From assembly GCA_907165065.1 (NCBI GenBank), contig OU015538.1, positions 18,057,165-18,121,164 of the forward strand: a stretch of 64,000 nt of DNA, read 5' to 3'. Position numbers and translations under genes: made by a program. Below the pieces are notes generated by a model. The model made no database searches and was not told the DNA's origin. It saw nothing but the letters and a program-made list of their open reading frames with translations. The stretch is from Caprimulgus europaeus. Lineage: Eukaryota > Chordata > Aves > Caprimulgiformes > Caprimulgidae. Positions 14,706 to 25,348 of this stretch are shown here, in pieces. Numbering within the stretch: position 1 is the first letter of the stretch; each line of letters begins with the position of its first letter.

Positions 14706-17700
14706 TTATTTTATTGGAAGAATAACTTCATGCTTTTAATATTTTTTGTGCTAGATATATGATATCTTTACCAATGTCTTTGCATATTCTTTATTTTTTT
14801 TCTCCTGAATTAATATATCACAGTAGAACACGTTATCAATGTCAGAGGATACTGTATATCAGCAGACATGGTGATACAAAAGGAATTAGCATATTCTCAT
14901 GGAAGATAATAATGTACTGTTAGGGTATCAGTCCTAGTGTAGAGACATGTCAATGATGAGTGACAGGAACTCACATTGCATTAGATAGGCAGATGTTATG
15001 AATAATAGTTTGCTTAGTGAGGGTAGACAGTTCTGTGTCTCAGCTGGGCCCACAGGTTTCAGAAGCAGGTCTCAAATGCTTATTTTTTCTTTCTATTGCA
15101 TCTTGATTTGTTTGATGTAAACTAAAGATATCTGAGGGAGATCGTGTGGACTGTACTAAAGAAACTGGAATAATCAGTAAATTTAGTCTTTCAGCAATTT
15201 CTCTCCCAAGTCATACTTTAAGATATGAAACCAATATAGCTATGGCTAGATTTGAGAAATGGATTAAAATCCATTGACACTCACACCTGAGCCCACGTTA
15301 CATGTACTGTAACCTCGTGTAGACTCGGTAATAAATTGGTTTATATGGTAGTAGGCTACTAAAGAGTGGGCATGTATTCAGTTCTTGGCATGCTTCCTTT
15401 AGGTTTTTGGTTTGGTTGTTTTGTTTTGGTTTGGTTTTTTAAGTGTTTATTTCCCTTCACTGTAGGATAGTTTTATGGGTTTCTGTTCCTTCCTTGTGAA
15501 ATGGAAGAAACCACCACAAGAGAATCTCTAATGGAGTGTCTGATGAATCCTACCATCAAGAGGACAGTATGTATGATTTCTGTCTTCTTCGAAGGCTTCC
15601 TCTTGGAGACTTTTTTTGCATTGGTTGAAAAGGGATTAAATAATATTCTGAGGAAAATTAGTTTTTGACTGTCACAGTGTGGTTTATTAGTGGTTTATAA
15701 GTGCTGATATGTTAATAGATACCTGGTCTTTAAATAAATAAATTAATGCCAGCTGCAAAGAGCAAGTTTTCCTGTTTGTGTGATTCTGGCTGCAGCATAG
15801 TGGATCAGGGGAGCCCAGGTGTGGGAGAGAGAAATGGTACTTTTAGTAAAGAATACCTGTGGGAGGAAAAGGTAGGAATAGGAATAGCGTGTGCAAGAAA
15901 ATATAGCAAGAGGAGAGCTTTTAGCACAGCCAGGACCATGGAGAGCAGGAAGAAGATGCAAAGGCAGTCCACAGAACTGATGGAAAGTAAGACTTTTTTC
16001 AGTTCTTTTAAGTGATCTGTACAAAATGTATTGCAACCAGAAAGCCAGTGAAAAATCATTTAAGAAGACCCATCTTGTAAAAGGATGGTAATCAGTTAAC
16101 TCATTTTAGTTTTGTATTTTTTCTATCATATCCTTCATTTTCTTGAATTTATAATGGTTATTGTTCTTGCATCTGTTTTGATGTTAGAATAATATATATA
16201 CTAAAACCTTGCTAGGGAGTTTATAAAACCCTTTTGATAGACTTGTTTCCTCGCTGTTAGAAAAAACTGTTGTCAGTACTGCCATTTCTGTAATGCTTTA
16301 CATCAAGCAAAATATTAATTAATATTTTAATATAATGAATAATCTTGCTTTTTCTGTCTTCTATCCTCAAAGTTAAAGATACATTGCACTAGTGATAATC
16401 TTGAGAAAAAATGTTCTTTTTTTTGAAACCTTTTCACTATTTAAAGAGAGGAATGGATTCAGAGCACAATAAAAGCTTTAAATCTGTTTTAAATGTTTTT
16501 ACTTTTTTACAACCCAACATTACAAAGCTAGCAGTAAAGAACTCTCTATGTTTCAAGTATTTTACCATCTCTTCTTCTGATTATCTGAGTGTAACATTAT
16601 TTTCCTATTCACTTGTTGTCAAGGATACATAGTTGTTAAAACTGATGTCTAAGAATGCCATCAGTCCAGTGACTTGATGATGTCAGTAAAATTTATACAA
16701 GGCATCAGCTCAAACCTCAGAAACTAATGTACAGCCTCAGTCTAAATAATCTAATTTTATCTGATGTAGTAAAACAAGAACATTTAAGGAATTTTGCTAA
16801 AAAATAACTAAACTTGTGAAAAAAAAATCTATTTTCTAGAGTGAGTTAAAAATCTGGAGATAAGCAGAAACTACCTCTTAGCTCTGGGAGTTCGTTGCAT
16901 AGGATTCTTATTGACTGGCTCTTATTAACTGTGGTGGCAGAACTGGGTATATGATGTTTCTTAGGGCCTTGCCAACTCATGCTGTGTTATGTTTCTTTGC
17001 CTACAGCTAAGTTTATTGCTCACTCTAAACTGAAACTGAATAAAAAAATAGACTGAACACACTCTTAAAATAAAAAAGAAACAAGAAATTGGAATATGTA
17101 GTCTCAATGTTTTCTGAAAGAACATGAATCTGAACACTTGAATCTAAACAGATTTTTTTCCTTTTTCTTTTAATGATTAATCTTCCTCACACAGGGAATT
17201 AAAAAATACTAAATACTCTGTTTGAGGGGTCATACTGTGCGATTCCAGTGACTCCTAAATGTTTTGTGACCTCAGAAAGCATGTGCTCTTCTTTTATAAA
17301 GAAAATTGTTGTAACTTAAAACAAGCTTTCTCATGCATGTCTGCATACAAGTAAAAATATATCTTTTATTAGATGAATTTTGGTCTGAGGATATAAAAAT
17401 TTTCCATTTTAGGTGAAAATCTACAGTTCTTTAGATAAAATAACTTTAGGTGAAACTAGATGAACAAGAAATGGCCAACAGCCATGACGGGAATATTCAT
17501 GTTTTCATGTATCATGGAAAAGCTTATGAGTTCCTTGATTTCATTTGGTTTCTGGTTTAGCAGAACAGTATTTTTAAAATGTGCTGTTTATCTCTGCTTC
17601 TGGAAGATGAGTAGATAAGACTAAGTATGCTTAAAGTAGAAGATACTGTATTTGTACGGTAGGGAATGAAAGCACCAATTGTGCTTGGAAATAAGACCTG

Positions 17701-18740
17701 AGCTTTGTCTTTGAATTACATTGTCGTAAAATCAAAGCCAGAAAAAGGAAAAAATCCAACCTTTGAGGTATGATTACGTAAGCATTTCGCCAGAAGAAAA
17801 ATTTAAATATTATAAAACTGAAAATGCAAATTTTGAGGAAATTGAACTTCTGGTGCCAATTGCTTATAATTATTTTGCAAATTATGTTTTTCCCAGTGCC
17901 ATTATATTGTTTTAAGTGATTTCCCACTATTTGAGAAAAATATAAACATGCAGTGCGTACCAATCATTAAAATAACTCTAATAATAATAATAAAAACACT
18001 CCCGCATTCACACTGTTAAGTGGTGATATTATGTAGCAGGACAGTTATCACAGAAATGTCTTACTGACACTTATGGAGAAGTTCTTGTTGGAACAGACAT
18101 AGAAGGGAGCAAACCTGCCTTTGTATTTGTTATGCCTCACCGATTGAAGGCCATGTTTCATACATGAATTGAATATCAGGGTTTTTTACTTTATAATCTT
18201 ATTTACGATTTCAGTGTTGCGTTTCTCTTTACTACTGTTGTTGCAGTGCTGACAGAAGTAGTCCTGATATTTTTGCAGTAGAACTCAATATTATAGTGAA
18301 CGTTGCTTTGCAAGATAGGTAAGGTTTCAGTACATCCATTCTCAAGACATTGTGAATTTCTCCCTTTCAGATAGCACCAACAAAAATAAGTTAGTGAAAA
18401 CTTTAAAATAATGTGCAATTGGTATAATACTGGTGTAGCTAAAGCTTATCTCTGCTAAGGTTAATAATAGCAACAAAAAATTACTATATTGACAAAAAGT
18501 ATAGTAAATTTACATCTGATGTAAATGAGTTACTGAGTATATCTCTGTACATGAGATAAATGAGTAAATATCAGGTCTGCAGAAATAACATTTTATATTT
18601 CTTGAAATGGCAAGAGCTGCTTTTGGTGCATTTGATTTTTCTTTTTAAATCCCACCCTGACACAAGAAAATGCTTATACAAGGCCAAACTTTTATAGGCC
18701 TTAGCACAGAGTCTGTGAGAAAAATAACAAAAATATAGCA
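14706..18740. other. AT-rich noncoding DNA, no gene seen
   Basis: No gene is recognisable. Overlapping frames of 84-97 codons at 15743-16059 occur on both strands and look incidental. A T/G-rich tract lies at about 15403-15440. A short ATAATA run near 17980 precedes ordinary AT-rich sequence. Confidence 0.6.
15403..15440. repeat. T/G-rich low-complexity tract
   Basis: Repeated GGTTT and TTTTG words end in a T run. Simple sequence only; no link to a transposable element is visible. Confidence 0.7.
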
Positions 18741-18742
18741 AA

Positions 18743-18860
18743 CCTCTGGGGTCTGATCTTTGTGCAGGGAATATTTCTGTTCTTATTTGTACAATGCCTC
18801 CTACAATGGGGATATATCCTCTAGGCAATACAGTGTTGCAAATAATAAATAATGATGTTG
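18743..18860 (+). repeat. Old amniote retroposon 3' tail (CR1/L3- or L2-like), tentative
   Basis: The order of blocks is GCAGGGAATATTTCTGT, then TTTGTACAATGCCTCC, ACAATGGGGATA, CCTCTAGGCAATACAGT and an AATAATAAATAATGATG tail. This follows the 3' end of a widespread old amniote retroposon as I remember it (GCAGGGACTGTCTCT, TGTACAGCGCCTAGCACAATGGGG, CCTCTAGGCGCTAC, then an AATAATAA tail). Keeping the order over more than 100 bp makes chance unlikely. I am not sure whether the family is CR1/L3, L2 or a SINE sharing the tail. It is highly diverged and non-coding. Confidence 0.55.
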
Positions 18861-20854
18861 GAAGCAAAAGGTTTATTCAAGTTTTACTGTAAACAGCTGA
18901 AAATAAAAAATCTATTATGTGCCAGCCATTTTCATAAAGGTTCAGTGTGTGTGTGGTGTGAGTCTGTGTTTATGTGTTTATGTATATCAATCAAGGAGAA
19001 GCAAAAATAGAAAGAACTGGATTTTGAATTTAAGACTGGCTTATACTTTCCTTCCATCAATTTTCCCTAATACTGTGATGTCAAAGTGCCATCCCTGCAT
19101 GTTCAACAGTAATAGAAGCAAAAATCAATTGAATTTTTGTGGGTTTGCAAATCTTTCTTCATAGTGCCCTTTGAGTGTTTGCTACAAACAAAATGTGGGC
19201 TGAAAAAGGAAGAACCACACAGTGAAAAGTATGGTCTTTTACTTTTTAGAATACTTTGGTGTATAGCCAAACTCTTTGATGCAAATGTCTTACTGAATCC
19301 TAAATTTTCATCCTTGCAAGTATCTTACTGAAAATTGGAATGTACCTCTTATATAAAAATAGTGTTGCTCTGCCTACTGCACTAGAAAGTCTATTTAGAT
19401 GAGTGGCAGTTTTTACAGAGACCAGAAGTGTATATTGCTACTAACACATGGTTTGGAAAATGACAGTGGCACGTTTTAAGTGGAATACACATGCTAGCCT
19501 TTACAGAATTATAATTAATATTACAGCTGTAACTTTTACACTTAATAGGAAACGTGAGCTTGGAAAAAACAAAAATTTTTGATAAAGAATTGAAAGAATA
19601 CCCATCAAGAGGTCTCTATTGCCAAAAAGTAAAAAATAAAACAAAACCCCCAACATTATGTCTAGCTTTGGGTTTTAGTTATTTTTTTCAATTCCTGAAT
19701 ATTTTAAAATAAGCTTAAAACTTTTCATAACTTTGACTTAACCTCCCTTATAGGTCATTCCAAAGGTGTAGCTAGAAAAGACTATTTATGGATTGTGGCA
19801 TGTTCAGTTAGTCTCAATTTTGACAACCTGGGACCTAACCAAGACTCCTCTTGTCTTCACAATATGTATCAGCTCTTACTTTATTGTTGGCAGTGACATA
19901 TTTGTTTCTAATAAATTCAGTAAGAAATTGCCATGTGAATTCTGTTCAATTTCACAGTCTTGGAGATGTAATTCTACAGTGTTTAGTACAAATTCAAGTA
20001 TGGGATCAAGAGAGTTGAGATACAAGAACTTAAATTCTTAGACATTGGCCAAAATACCACCTTTTTTAAGTGAAAAAAAATGAAATTCTGGTTCTGCTGA
20101 AGATAAAATCTATTTTAGCTGTAGGACTAAACAGGCTCTGTGCAGTGCTTTACATAGCCACAGTACTTGCCATGAATTTTGTTCTGTTTGTTTTTCCTTA
20201 AAACTTTCACCGATTCCCCTGTTGTCAATATATTTAAGGAGTTGTAAATCGGTGCCAAATTTAGTTTCTACCTGAAGCACTTAACCAACAAAAGCAAAGC
20301 AATTCTGAATTCACTAAATCTTAATGTTGTTTTAAAATAGTTTTTAATGGGGTTAATTTCTTTAGGTTTTTCTTTCTCTCAGGGTACTATAACTTGATTG
20401 ATATAGTTTCCTTTCCTTTTGACATTGTAACACGGTCTCATTAGGCCTGCAATGAAATTGAATTGCCGTCATAATATCACATCATAAAGGCATATTAACA
20501 AAATCTCTATAGACTTCTATTGGAATCATTTTTCCATCATAACCTTAATGTCATTGAAGAAGACTATCCCTGGGCGTAGGAAGAAAGCATAGGAAGAAAC
20601 AAACCAGCTCTGGGACTCTCGTTTTTAAGACCTAGGTTTGTCTTACATTTCTTACCAGTTATAGCAAACAAAGTGGTTTGAATTTTACAAATAAATACTG
20701 TGTAGGATCTCAGATATAACTCCAATCAATTCTATTGCTTATTGTTTTTGTGATTTACGTGTTCATTCCTCAAAAGTCATTGTCTGGTTATTCTTCACTA
20801 TTTTGTAGAATGCTCTTCATCACCCCTACTCTTCTTGCTTAGGCGAGCAAGATC

Positions 20855-20902
20855 AGTTTTATCCATTTATAAAATGACAACATATCACTGACATCTTTTG
20901 GT
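20855..20902 (+). repeat. Weak MIR/L3-like block
   Basis: The sequence TTTATCCATTTATAAAATGA, followed by ACTGACATCTTTT, resembles a block that I recall from old amniote retroposons (CCCATCTGTAAAATGGG, then ACTGACCTCCTTT). The match is short and could be chance. Confidence 0.3.
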
Positions 20903-21242
20903 GGCATGCAGCAGTTGTCAAGCTTCCAGCTACCTTTTGATCCTTCTTTGTCTTATCTATAAGGTGAATTTTAATCTTCTTCACTAATTTACTGTCTTTA
21001 ATTCTAATTAGTTGGCTGTATGCTATGAAGATGAACTTTTTATACAGCTGAACTAAAAAAGGTTTTGCTAGTTGAGGGCAGAATTTAAAATTCAGGGAAC
21101 TTTTTTTGAAGGTTTTTTGATACTGTTGCTAAAGTTTATTTTCTGCACTGAGCTACCGTGTTTTCATTATCTTCCTATTTTTAACAGTGTCTAGGTAGGT
21201 TAATCAAGGAATAGAACTCAGACAGTGGGCAGTACATGAAGT

Positions 21243-21258
21243 TATATATATATATATA
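21243..21258. repeat. TA dinucleotide microsatellite (TA)8
   Basis: Eight perfect TA units. Short simple repeat; no surrounding element recognised. Confidence 0.9.
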
Positions 21259-22823
21259 CATTTGAAATTCTATTAATAGCCATAACATATTTTAGTGCAA
21301 ATGAAAACATCTGCTTCAGTAGGGAACAGAGAATGTATGAAAACATCTGAGTGGTTAGGTTAACTTTATCAAACTGTGATGTTTCTTTTACCGTATTCTA
21401 TCTTTTTCCAACTGCTCTAATAAATGAGAGCTTTAAAGAAGGTCAGCTGTAGCATCAAAATATGTGATCTACATACAGCCATCCCAGAGGCAGGGAAGAG
21501 GATGTGGTAGGAAAGGTTCAGATTCTGCTCATAATAAAATAATGTTTTCACTGAAAGACAGAGTCCACAATTCACCCCATTCATCCTAAAATAAAAAAAA
21601 AAGGATTATTATGCATAGTAAATGAGTCTTACTTTTGGTGGAAACTGCCTGTCTCCAAAAAAGAGTGAGCAAGGATCACTTAGGGACACCATCACTACCC
21701 TCATGTGCAGTGAGCACAGAAAAGTCTAATTCCACAGCGTACGTGTAGTAAGCTTGAACACCTGTGCATGAGCAGTGAAGTTTGGTGTTGGAGCTTTACT
21801 GTATCCCTTACTCCTGCCTAATTGGTGCCAGTGGCCTCGTATCTTCTACGATGGCGTAAAGTCTCTGGCAAATTTTGTATTCTTCTGATTAAAACTTTTA
21901 TATTGTATAACTTTATTTGGCTTAGTATTTTGCTAGTTAATAAGTTTTTCTGTTGCCCAGTCACTGAGCAGTTGCGGTTCACACTGCAGAATACAGAAGC
22001 TTTAGAAGACTGCATGCGACAAAACACAGCTTTGCAAATTGAAATATCTGAAGACATTTGCATGATTAACTCCTCGACTATCCTGAGATGATTAGATCTG
22101 CCGAAGTCACATGTTTAAAGCATTCAGCCAATTTAATCAGTCTGAAAAGGCTTCATTTATTTCCAAGTGTTTAGTGTGATTATTGGTTTAAATCATAAAC
22201 AAAAGTTAACAAAAAAAAAGATGTGGGTGGTGCATCCCTTATTACTTTATGCAGTGAGGCATACTGATATTTCACGGCGTATTCTAACACAAAATGAGAA
22301 GTATATGCATTCTTTTTTCTTCTTATTAGCAACTATGTATTATGTTAAAGTAAAATATGTAACAAAAACAACACCTCCCCTTTTAAGACATCCCCCACCC
22401 CCTTCCAGCCTGTATGATCACAGCCTGAATTTTCACAGCTCCTGAATCATTGAAGTACATTTTCAGTACAGAGCTAGAGAGTATTGAGAAATGATGTGAC
22501 AAGCAATTCTCTTTCTCGCACTTGCTTTCTCTCTTGAGTATTCTTTCCAGTTCTTTTAAATGAGAAAGAAAATGAATTTAAGTGATACTAAAAACTGTTT
22601 ATAAGGAGCATTGAAAACCAGTAAAATGTCTAATTATAATGTTTTTTTGTTATCATTTGAAATACAGCACAAAAGCAGACAGCACTTTTTCAGAGGCCAT
22701 CCTTTATGAAGATGTTATTAATCTAAGGAACAATAGCATCATTTATTAGCTTTGGCTGTGTCACCATACTAGGCTTTTGTGTTTTGAAAGTATCACTAAA
22801 ACATTAACTGACTGATACATGCA

Positions 22824-23065
22824 GTAGCTCTATAAGGTAGGTAAATATTATTAAAACTGCTGAAATGTGTATCCACAAATAACTGTGTGATGAAAAATTG
22901 CCTGGTATTATTCAGAACATTTACTCGGGAGGCTGGGAAGGTGCTTCTCAGGTTTACATTGAGAAACCAGAGTTGCCGAAAGTGAGGAGTTTGCCTAGTG
23001 TCAAAGAGAAAGCCAGTGTAAGAAATCAGCTACAAATCATGGTCTTTGCTACTGCAGTGTACCTT
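22824..23065 (+). repeat. MIR-like CORE-SINE remnant, probably interrupted
   Basis: The part at 22952-23065 reads GAGAAACCAGAGTTGCCGAA, then GAGTTTGCCTAGTGTCAAAG, AGAAAGCCAGTGTAAGAA and CTACAAATCATGGTCTTTG. This follows the MIR core order (GAGGAAACTGAGGC, GTGACTTGCCCAAGGTCAC, GGCAGAGCCAGGA, ACCCAGGTCTTCTGACTCC). An upstream piece at 22824-22855, TATAAGGTAGGTAAATATTATT, resembles the adjoining CTATGAGGTAGGTATTATTA block. About 95 bp between them does not match and may be an insertion or decay. Amniote MIR-like SINEs are known from reptile and bird genomes; the subfamily is uncertain. Confidence 0.55.
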
Positions 23066-23069
23066 TAAA

Positions 23070-24240
23070 CGTTCTGCACTTCCTTTTACAAGGACATCAT
23101 AGGAAAATCACAACAGGCCTTTTGTACAGCCCACTGTGGTGGTTGGGTTTTACCTGTTGTGTTACATGTGCCTTTTTAGTGAATACAACTTACGGATTTC
23201 TTCTTACTGAAAACCTTTTGTTTGTTTGTTTATTTTGTGTCAGTATAGCAGAAACTAATACTCCCCTGAACCTAGATTCCCAAATCAAGCAGTTTTATGT
23301 CTTACTTGCACACAAGGTGTCACTACTGTTTTGCATGGTGCAGTGCTCCCCTGAGCTGCTGGTGGTGTGCAAGGGTGCTGCTGCTGGGTGCAGCCAGACC
23401 TTGGTCCCACCCTGCTCTGAAACAGTTAGAGTGATTAGAGGCACCCAGTTTGTGAGTTGTTGCTGGTATTAATGAACATACCTTTACTTCCTGCTGACTT
23501 CTTCATTTTTATGTTTTCAATTTCACAAATACAACAAGGTAAATTGTTGAGATAGGATTTAATCTCTCACCTTAAGCAACCTTTCTGAGTTCATTTTCTT
23601 GGGCTGTTCAGACTGAATATGGTGTTCCTGAAGTGTAACAGCCTGGGTTGTGGAAGGATGGATTCTGCTGCGGCCATGGCACTCTTGTTCCTATGTGTGG
23701 CAGCATCTACAGTGTGATAAATCAAGTGGAAAAAATAACCTTCAATAATGGCTCCCTAGAACATTTCAGAATAACACTTAAAAGATTACTGTGATGAGTA
23801 AGTAGAGTATAAATATGACCCTTACCCAATCTGTACAGCACTCTTTTGTATGCAAGTACTTGAAGGATTTTGGACACCACAATGTCCCCATGGAAATTTA
23901 AAAGGTATGTTCTCTTTTGTTCTTAGTGTCTGTTGCACTTCTTTTAACTAATTTAGAAAATAAACTGAGAATTTTGGAGTTTGTTCCCAAGACTGATACT
24001 GTGCTTTTAGGCCTCTGGTAGGATAAAAGTGCAAAATGATCTTCAGAATTTGGAGTAGTTTGGAAAAACATAGGATGCAGTTCAGTGGGGAGAGGTAAAA
24101 AGTATTCCACGTGGGTAGTGCCACAGCCCTTGACTTGGGGAATTTTTAATGAATTTAATTTGTTGGCAATTAATACTAACTTCTGATCAGTAATTTGGGT
24201 GTTGGGGGAAAAAAACCCACAAAAACATAAACATTTAAAT
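23070..24240. other. Noncoding DNA with a locally GC-richer patch, no gene seen
   Basis: A frame of 116 codons spans 23122-23472 on the plus strand. It is rich in Cys, Val and Leu, has no recognised domain and is not supported as a gene. The patch around 23330-23460 is GC-richer than its surroundings, with repeated CTGCTG words. Nothing else is recognisable. Confidence 0.55.
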
Positions 24241-24244
24241 AAAC

Positions 24245-25012
24245 ACCTTTCTTCCTCCTTCCTCAGGCTCAGTTTAACTCAATCACTTATCCTCTGCCTT
24301 CCTAAACCCTTGCTTCTGACAGTCCCCAGCCTGGCGCAGGCCATCCATGGCCACAGCCCCTCAGCAGGTCCCCGCCGTCTGTGGGCCGCATTCCCTCAGC
24401 GATGGCAGGGAGTGTCTCCTTCCAGGAGAGAGTCTCCAGCTGCAGGTCTCCACAGCCATCCCTCCCTCCTCACACCTCAAGCCTCTCCTTATGTCTCCCC
24501 GGACCTGTTTCCTCACACATCTCCTCTCACAGCTGCCTCGGCTCCTTCCTCACACATCTCCTCTCACAGCTGCCTCGGCTTCTTCCTCACACATCTCCTC
24601 TCACAGCTGCCTCGGCTCCTTCCTCACACATCTCCTCTCACAGCTGCCTCGGCTCCTTCCTCACACCTGTTTCCTCACACATCTCCCCTCACAGCTGCCT
24701 CGGCTTCTTCCTCACACATCTCCCCTCACAGCTGCCTCGGCTCCTTCCTCACACATCTCCTCTCACAGCTGCCTCGGCTCCTTCCTCACACCTGTTTCCT
24801 CACACATCTCCCCTCACAGCTGCCATGGCTCCTTCGTCAGTAGGTTTAAGGGGCGGCTCCGTGCAGCCTCTGCCTGGCAGCAGTTTTGGCGCCCAGCTGG
24901 TTGCCCCTGTCAGGCTGCAGCAGCCTGGAACCGGCTGCGGCCGGTACGGGCTGGTTGGTGTTCTCCTCCCACACAGCACTGCTGCCGCCCCTGGCTACCG
25001 AAACGCCGCCAT
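24245..25012. other. C/T-rich then CpG-rich domain containing the minisatellite
   Basis: Composition changes sharply here. 24245-24500 is C/T-rich, 24511-24834 is the 37-bp minisatellite, and 24850-25012 is GC-rich with many CpGs, including GGGGCGG, GGCGCCC, CGGCTGCGGCCGGTACGGG and GAAACGCCGCC. CpG is scarce in the rest of the window. It could be an inserted element of unknown family, a small CpG island with promoter activity, or both. Overlapping open frames of 211-234 codons here follow from the stop-free repeat and are not evidence of a protein gene. Confidence 0.6.
24511..24834 (+). repeat. 37-bp minisatellite, 8 copies, with a recurring 14-bp insert
   Basis: Eight copies of a 37-bp unit begin at 24511, 24548, 24585, 24622, 24673, 24710, 24747 and 24798. 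Units start with CCTCACACATCTCC and carry CACAGCTGCCTCGGCT. A 14-bp piece, CCTCACACCTGTTT, is inserted before the copies at 24673 and 24798, and part of it (ACCTGTTT) precedes the first copy. Copies differ at few sites (CTCCT/CTTCT, CTCCTC/CTCCCC), and the last is most changed. High identity suggests a young or homogenised, probably length-variable array. The plus strand is strongly pyrimidine-rich. Confidence 0.95.
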
Positions 25013-25112
25013 TTAGAATCATCGAATCTCCTGGTTGGAAAAGGCCTCTGAGATCATTGAGTTCAGCTATACCTGTCCACTGCTAAAATTTGTGCCTGGT
25101 ACAGGTAGGAAT
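25013..25112 (-). mobile_element. CR1 LINE 3'-end fragment, minus strand
   Basis: Read on the plus strand it has AGAATCATCGAATC, GGTTGGAAAAGGCC, CTGAGATCATTGAG and CCACTGCTAAAATTTGTGCC. These match the reverse complement of a CR1 3' end (AGAATCATAGAAT, GGTTGGAAAAGACC, CTGAGATCATCAAG, CCACTAAACCATGTCCC). The element therefore points left, with its 3' terminus at about 25013, and is truncated after roughly 100 bp, as most CR1 copies are. It holds no reverse-transcriptase coding sequence. It abuts the CpG-rich domain directly. Confidence 0.8.
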
Positions 25113-25348
25113 AAACCTTATGTGTGTAATTATGAGCCAGGGAATGTGCAGCTGGGGGTGGTGGAGGATGTGGAGGTTGTTTTAGGTGACAGTTTGAGCG
25201 TTAATCGCCGATGTGGTTATGTTGTGAAAAGGCAGCCTGGTGCTGTGTGTGAACAGGAGCCTTGCTTGTAAGACACACAAACCAAACTTTCCTTAGTTTT
25301 GGTTATGTTTTGCCTAGAATTTAGGATATTGTGCTGCATACTTCACAC
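25113..25348. other. Short unique spacer between two CR1 fragments
   Basis: About 236 bp between two oppositely oriented CR1 pieces. It contains a G-rich part near 25151-25180 (GGGGGTGGTGGAGGATG) and no recognised element or gene. Confidence 0.5.

Larger units (their letters stand above)
18866..22820. other. AT-rich noncoding DNA, no gene seen
   Basis: No gene is recognisable; the longest frames are 82-89 codons with no known domain. A TA microsatellite lies at 21243-21258. The stretch near 20400-20540 and the stretch 21960-22135 have even, non-repetitive composition and are candidates for conserved noncoding elements. A weak match to a MIR/L3-like block is noted separately near 20855. Confidence 0.6.

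Noticed and set aside
23122-23472. 116-codon frame; also TGTGGTGGTTGG near 23133 as a possible LTR start
   Set aside because: The frame has no known domain. A few bases like an LTR start, without a matching end, primer site or internal region, do not support an endogenous retrovirus.
24199-25051. Three overlapping 211-234 codon frames as a repeat-protein gene
   Set aside because: All three follow from one stop-free 37-bp unit whose length is not a multiple of three. No start context, domain or conservation argues for translation.
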